The translations under genes and the position numbers were made by a program. The notes below the pieces were generated by a model. That model made no database searches. It was given only the letters and a program-made list of their open reading frames with translations, and was not told where the DNA came from. Of a stretch of DNA of 64,000 nucleotides, positions 60,800 to 64,000 are shown in pieces. This DNA is from Fen-178 sp963722575 (GTDB taxonomy: Bacteria; Acidobacteriota; Terriglobia; Bryobacterales; Bryobacteraceae). The stretch's first letter is position 1. Each line of letters opens with the position of its first letter. Location: the NCBI GenBank assembly GCA_963722575.1, contig CAVRNR010000006.1, positions 496,001 through 560,000 of the forward strand, written 5' to 3'.

Positions 60800-61070
60800 C
60801 CGGGTGACGCATCGGTTCGTGAGTGGGATTCATAATCATGAGGTTTTAAGCTGCTCGTTTTCAATGGGTTGAGGTGGTGGGGCGAGATTGGGAGACGCAT
60901 CGGGGGACACTTTTTTGCAAGATGCGTCACCCGGGTGACGCATCTGTTCCGGGAATGTTGAGTTCATAATCGTGAGGTTTTAAGCCACTCCTTTTCAATG
61001 GGTTGAGGCGGCGCGTCGAGATTGGGAGACGCATCGGGGGGCACTTTTTTGCAAGATGCGTCACCCGGGT
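60800..61070. repeat. Tandem repeat of two units of about 131 bp with palindromic junction
   Basis: Units 60800-60930 and 60931-61067 share CCGGGTGACGCATC, AGGTTTTAAGC, TTTTCAATGGGTTGAGG, GAGATTGGGAGACGCATCGG and CACTTTTTTGCAAGATGCGT. At the junction (60921-60944) the 24-bp palindrome with halves GATGCGTCACCC and GGGTGACGCATC is perfect. Each unit encodes the same short minus-strand peptide phrase (HLAKKCPPMRLPIS), which reflects the repeat and not a gene. Confidence 0.8.
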
Positions 61071-61399
61071 GGTTGGGGGGCGGACGATGGCGCTGAGGGG
61101 GTCGAGGGGATCAAGCATTGGTGCCTCCTAATTGTGGTATAGCAGACGAAAATCGGGCTAACAGGGCCTAAGCCCCTAAGTGATTGAAACTATTGAGAGA
61201 ATACCGGAAAAAACTGGTGACTGAAAAAGGTTTGCTCGGATTGACTTTGGGGCTGGCACGGGGCGAAGGAGGATAGGGCGGCATGGGGGCGAGTGGCGGG
61301 GCCATGACGGGAGTGTGGACGTCAGGGAACTGATCGCCCGGAACGCGGTATGGGGCCGGTTTCCGGGCGCCCGACGATCCGCTCGCGATTTGGCGCAAC
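61071..61399. other. Spacer without recognised gene
   Basis: No gene is supported. The DNA is GC-rich and borders the tandem repeat on one side and the operator of the ribbon-helix-helix gene on the other. Long minus-strand frames overlap it but do not resemble protein. Confidence 0.4.
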
Positions 61400-61434
61400 C
61401 TGCACCACAGTGGTGCAGATGATATGATAAAGGT
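61400..61434 (+). promoter_or_regulatory. Promoter/operator of the RHH gene pair
   Basis: A perfect inverted repeat CTGCACCAC-A-GTGGTGCAG (61400-61418) is followed by a -10 box TATGAT (61423-61428), 6 nt before the GTG start at 61435. The palindrome would cover the spacer and -35 region, so binding by the ribbon-helix-helix protein encoded next would repress the operon. Confidence 0.65.
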
Positions 61435-61740
61435 GTGAGAAACAGGCCGAAGGCTCGCACGCGAACGGCGCCATCCGTCCGCCAGAGCGTCACGATTCCA
61501 GCGCGTCTGGCGATTGAGGTCGAGCGGGTCGCCAGAAGAAAGCGTCTCACCATGAGCCGGGCGCTGGTCATGCTCGCACAGCGCGGGGTGGACGCTGAAG
61601 CGGCGGCACGCGAGAGTCTCAATGCGACATATCGGCGGTTCATGTCGGAGGGCGATCCCGTGCGCAAAGATGAAGCTGGGAAGGATCTGATCCGGGCAAT
61701 CTTCGGGAAGGACGCCATTGCCGAAGATTCGATTCTCTAG
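61435..61740 (+). CDS. Ribbon-helix-helix DNA-binding protein, possible antitoxin
   Basis: This 101-residue protein starts at GTG 61435. The N-terminus is basic, and the segment QSVTIPARLAIEVERVARRK, then LTMSRALVMLAQRGVDAE fits an RHH (MetJ/Arc/CopG) fold: one strand (SVTIP) and two helices. The remaining helix is acidic and could bind a partner. It overlaps the next gene and has an operator at its promoter. I infer an autoregulated two-gene module of the antitoxin type. It is not a family I can name. Confidence 0.65.
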   Translation: MRNRPKARTRTAPSVRQSVTIPARLAIEVERVARRKRLTMSRALVMLAQRGVDAEAAARESLNATYRRFMSEGDPVRKDEAGKDLIRAIFGKDAIAEDSIL

Positions 61741-61963
61741 TCTCCCACGCCCCGTCTGGCAGCACATTCTTGCGCGTGTAGCGGAGCGTCGGATCTCCGA
61801 GCAAGATCTTCGCCGGTTGCAGGATTGGGTGAATACCGGCCCCTGGGCGCCTGACGGGGATTGGTACAAGGATTTCGGGTCGTTTACGATCTGCGGTTCC
61901 GGCGAATTTCCGAAAACGGTATTGGCGCAAGGCATGGAGCCGTTCGGGTTTCCAATCGAGTAG
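61718..61963 (+). CDS. Small protein paired with the RHH gene, possible toxin partner
   Basis: This 81-residue protein starts at TTG 61718, overlapping the RHH gene by 23 nt. It reads KIRFSSLPRPVWQHILARVA, then RISEQDLRRLQDWVNTGPWA and GDWYKDFGSFTICGSGEFPK. The pattern GDWYKDFGSFxxCGxGxxPK recurs, to my memory, in uncharacterised small proteins encoded next to RHH regulators. No catalytic motif is obvious. Its C-terminus (MEPFGFPIE) looks complete. Confidence 0.55.
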   Translation: MPKIRFSSLPRPVWQHILARVAERRISEQDLRRLQDWVNTGPWAPDGDWYKDFGSFTICGSGEFPKTVLAQGMEPFGFPIE

Positions 61964-62289
61964 CTCCCGGAGAAGCAACCGGGAAACCGGTCGGAACAAG
62001 ACGCTTCCCCGAAGGCCGTCTGGGGACGGCGGGCAGCAGGTACCCGTCCGCCGTGAGGCCGATTTGGCCAAGCTGTCGAATAAGTTCCAAGCGCTTGACC
62101 CAAGGGCGTGAAATCATCATGCTTGAGATTTGGAACCATGCAGGGCGGGTGCGATTAGAGAGGTCCGTCATGTCGATGGATACAACCTGGGGGCTCTGGC
62201 GAAGCTGACGTGCCACACAGCGCATGACGTGCAGCCGAAGACTCGCAGGGGTTTGCATCAATGGCCGGGCCGCCACCGCAGAGACGCAG
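61964..62289. other. Spacer before the SIR2 gene
   Basis: No gene is supported. The DNA has lower GC than the chromosomal average here. A promoter for the SIR2 operon should be within it, but I see no convincing -35/-10 pair. Confidence 0.35.
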
Positions 62290-63645
62290 ATGGCGTTACA
62301 GTTGAATGTACCGGACAGCCGAGAGAAGATGATCTTCGACGATCCCACACGAACGCGCCTGTTGGGCAGCATTGAAGCGAACCGCCTGGTGCTTTTATGC
62401 GGCGCAGGGTTATCGATCCCTGAACCCAGCCGCCTCATGTCGGCTGTGCAGGTTGCGCACAAGTGTTACGACAAATATCAACCGATCTCCGCGCTACCGC
62501 CTGCGATGCGGGACGATATTGACCAGCTTGCGGGGCATTTTTACACCACTGGTGAATTTGAGAGCGTATTCATCGGATCGCTCGTGCCCTGGAATGACTT
62601 GACTGGCGAATCGAACCCAGGGCACGCCGCCGTGGCGGATCTGTTGATATCTGGGGCCGTGGTAGCAGCTCTCTCTGCGAACTTTGACCTTTTGATCGAG
62701 CAGTGGGCTCACGGCAAGAGGGTCGCGATGCGGGGAGCGCTCGATGGTCAAGAGGCACAGAATTTCGGGGTTAATGAGAGTCCACTCGTCAAATTCCATG
62801 GATGCCTTCAGATTGATCGCGAAAAGACGCTTTGGACGAGTGGGCAATTGGTAGATCCCACAATCACTCAGCGGATCAGCACGTGTTCAGACTGGATGAA
62901 GCTGGTACTTCCCGGCAAGGACCTGCTGGTTGTCGGTTTCTGGACCGACTGGGGTTATCTAAATTCCGTTTTGGCAAGTGCTTTATGCACCGGCGGATTC
63001 AATTCGGTCACAGTCGTCGATCCCGTCTGCGGCGCCGCGCTGCAGGTCAAGGCCCCGACTCTTTGGGCCACGCTCACCAGTGGAACCACACAGTTCCTGC
63101 ACATCCAGGCCTCGGGATCAGATGCTCTTGTAGAGCTTCGGAAGGCCTTCTCCCGAGTATGGCTCAAGAAGTTCTACGCGCTGGCTCAGCCGTTCCTGGA
63201 AGCTGAGGGCAAGCCTTACTCCCCTGTTGATCCGGACCTGCCGATCGAAGATATTTACGACCTGCGTCGAGATGCTGAGGGTACACCATATGACCGGGCG
63301 GCCCACACAAAGGCCCCCCCGCCACACGGGGCGAGTGCGGCATTCTTTCATAGCCTTTTTCTTCAAGCGCACGCCAACCGGCAGGGCGCCTGGTTCGAGT
63401 ACAGCGGTAAACGCGTCCGCATCATCCAGGGAGCAGGTGAAGGTATCAATACCGTTCGTGAGAGGTACAAGGAACCGCCCGCGGCGATCCAACCCGACGT
63501 TATAGTATGCGCCGGCGCTTTCGACCTCCCGGTCCCGGGTCATCTAATCAGCTCTGGGGCGGGGGCCAGCGTCGTGCGCCCTGCACCTGGGGGCGGCCCT
63601 TCCTGGCTGACACTTGAGCAAGCTCGCGCGGAGTTCCACATATGA
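62290..63645 (+). CDS. SIR2-domain protein, probable anti-phage effector
   Basis: This protein of about 451 residues probably starts at ATG 62290; ATG 62329 is an alternative and ATG 62224 is a longer one. The SIR2 domain shows the NAD-binding motif LVLLCGAGLSIPEPSR (G38-S42), the catalytic Asn in ALSANFDLLIEQ (N131) and the catalytic His in LVKFHGCLQ (H170), so NAD cleavage is possible. A C-terminal region (about 300-451) has no recognised domain. Its GC is lower than that of its neighbours. The stop overlaps the next gene start (ATGA), so both act together. SIR2 proteins of Thoeris, DSR and related systems deplete NAD during infection; this one fits that type. Confidence 0.75.
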   Translation: MALQLNVPDSREKMIFDDPTRTRLLGSIEANRLVLLCGAGLSIPEPSRLMSAVQVAHKCYDKYQPISALPPAMRDDIDQLAGHFYTTGEFESVFIGSLVPWNDLTGESNPGHAAVADLLISGAVVAALSANFDLLIEQWAHGKRVAMRGALDGQEAQNFGVNESPLVKFHGCLQIDREKTLWTSGQLVDPTITQRISTCSDWMKLVLPGKDLLVVGFWTDWGYLNSVLASALCTGGFNSVTVVDPVCGAALQVKAPTLWATLTSGTTQFLHIQASGSDALVELRKAFSRVWLKKFYALAQPFLEAEGKPYSPVDPDLPIEDIYDLRRDAEGTPYDRAAHTKAPPPHGASAAFFHSLFLQAHANRQGAWFEYSGKRVRIIQGAGEGINTVRERYKEPPAAIQPDVIVCAGAFDLPVPGHLISSGAGASVVRPAPGGGPSWLTLEQARAEFHI

Positions 63646-64000
63646 CTGAATTGCGCTCACGGGTTCAGGTCGTGCTACAGGACGCCGGCTATCACACCTG
63701 GTTGTCGTCCCTGAATCGCGAGACGGTGATCGTATTTGAAGATGACGCAGTCATGGGGTTTGTATGCATATTCGATGATGCTGCTTCGATGCTAGAGCGA
63801 TGGCGAGACATGGAGACAGCGCTCCTGCGTGCCCACGCCTCTGCGCTTCAAGGCGGTGGCGAAAAGACTTGGAATGTTTACAGCGTCTTTTTGTCCTCGG
63901 CTGTTGCCGATAAGGCACAGATCAGAGAGATCCGGTGGATTGAAGAGAATTTAGAACGGACGCGAAAACTCAGTGCTTGCGGCTTGATAAGCCGAGACCA
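63642..64000 (+). CDS. Partner of the SIR2 protein, cut by the window end
   Basis: ATG 63642 opens a frame of at least 119 codons that runs off the window. It begins TELRSRVQVVLQDAGYHTWL and continues with VIVFEDDAVMGFVCIFDDAA, NVYSVFLSSAVADK and IRWIEENLERTRKLSACGLI. The NVYSVFL...IEENLERTRK pattern is like middle-component proteins encoded next to ATPases in ABC-three-component and similar conflict systems, as far as I can judge by eye. It may be the sensor or adaptor of the SIR2 effector. Its lower GC also supports acquisition. Confidence 0.6.
   Translation, partial: MTELRSRVQVVLQDAGYHTWLSSLNRETVIVFEDDAVMGFVCIFDDAASMLERWRDMETALLRAHASALQGGGEKTWNVYSVFLSSAVADKAQIREIRWIEENLERTRKLSACGLISRD

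Noticed and set aside
59502..60839. A 445-codon minus-strand frame ending in the His-rich peptide
   Set aside because: Its upstream part is antisense to the glycosyltransferase gene. Only the last 22 codons with their own ATG form a sensible leader peptide.
60529..61118. Two similar minus-strand frames sharing HLAKKCPPMRLPIS and LKPHDYE
   Set aside because: They exist because a 131-bp repeat is present twice. The similarity includes non-coding parts and there is no ribosome site or domain.
61400..61418. Palindrome read as a transcription terminator
   Set aside because: There is no T-tract on either side, and it is followed directly by a -10 box and a gene start, which fits an operator better.

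Overview
The window looks like chromosomal DNA of an Acidobacteriota bacterium, most probably of the Solibacter/Bryobacterales lineage. This is inferred from high GC, many ATGA or GTGA gene overlaps, a secreted protein ending in the Soli_cterm (TIGR03437-type) domain, several PEP-CTERM proteins, Ser/Thr kinases fused to PD40/TolB-like propellers, and the hopanoid genes hpnE and hpnB. No tRNA, rRNA, CRISPR array or prophage was seen.

Layout. 1-9.3 kb: two tandemly duplicated kinase/propeller genes (the first enters from outside the window) and a convergent operon nuoA - Soli_cterm protein - membrane spermidine-synthase-like protein. 9.4-25.6 kb: mostly core genes, namely a membrane MutS-like ATPase and queG, a TPR protein, a Flp-type pilin, an orphan ABC-2 permease, an M23 peptidase, a glutaminyl cyclase lipoprotein, hpnE, DinB, a degenerate receiver protein, trpD, and sucC-sucD-ndk. 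25.6-31.5 kb: accessory genes, with a HicAB pair, an IS1634-like element, a Kir-type K+ channel and degraded secreted proteins. 31.6-37.7 kb: hpnB, a Na+/solute symporter, galK, a CDP-alcohol phosphatidyltransferase and a YdcF-like protein. 37.7-42 kb: a second accessory zone with a MITE-like element, BrnTA, gene fragments (hydrogenase maturation protease, MFS exporter), a MarR-hydrolase operon and a second HicAB. 42.1-47.5 kb: a five-gene efflux operon (HlyD, ABC ATPase, ABC-2 permease, MarR, TolC). 47.6-52.3 kb: GH29 fucosidase, hypDE without a hydrogenase, a PEP-CTERM protein and a pseudogene. 52.3-59.6 kb: a compact histidine operon hisI-G-D-C-HAD-B-H-F-A on the minus strand, with a His-rich leader peptide and an attenuator. 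59.6-64 kb: a glycosyltransferase, a tandem repeat block, a ribbon-helix-helix/small-protein pair, and a SIR2-domain gene overlapping a partner gene cut by the window end (a probable defence locus).

The strongest unusual signals are: (1) a 23-bp GC-rich repeat sitting in frame inside conserved genes (MutS-like, queG, galK, probably a glycosyltransferase) and also between genes, in both orientations; (2) other palindromic repeats that touch genes, including one that extends the hisD reading frame and one that carries a start codon; (3) an insertion sequence placed exactly in the shared CTAG of two overlapping stop codons; (4) toxin-antitoxin-type operons whose likely -10 box lies exactly 6 nt before a GTG start, which predicts leaderless mRNAs; (5) the SIR2 two-gene locus. 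All protein assignments come from reading motifs by eye; no database search was possible.
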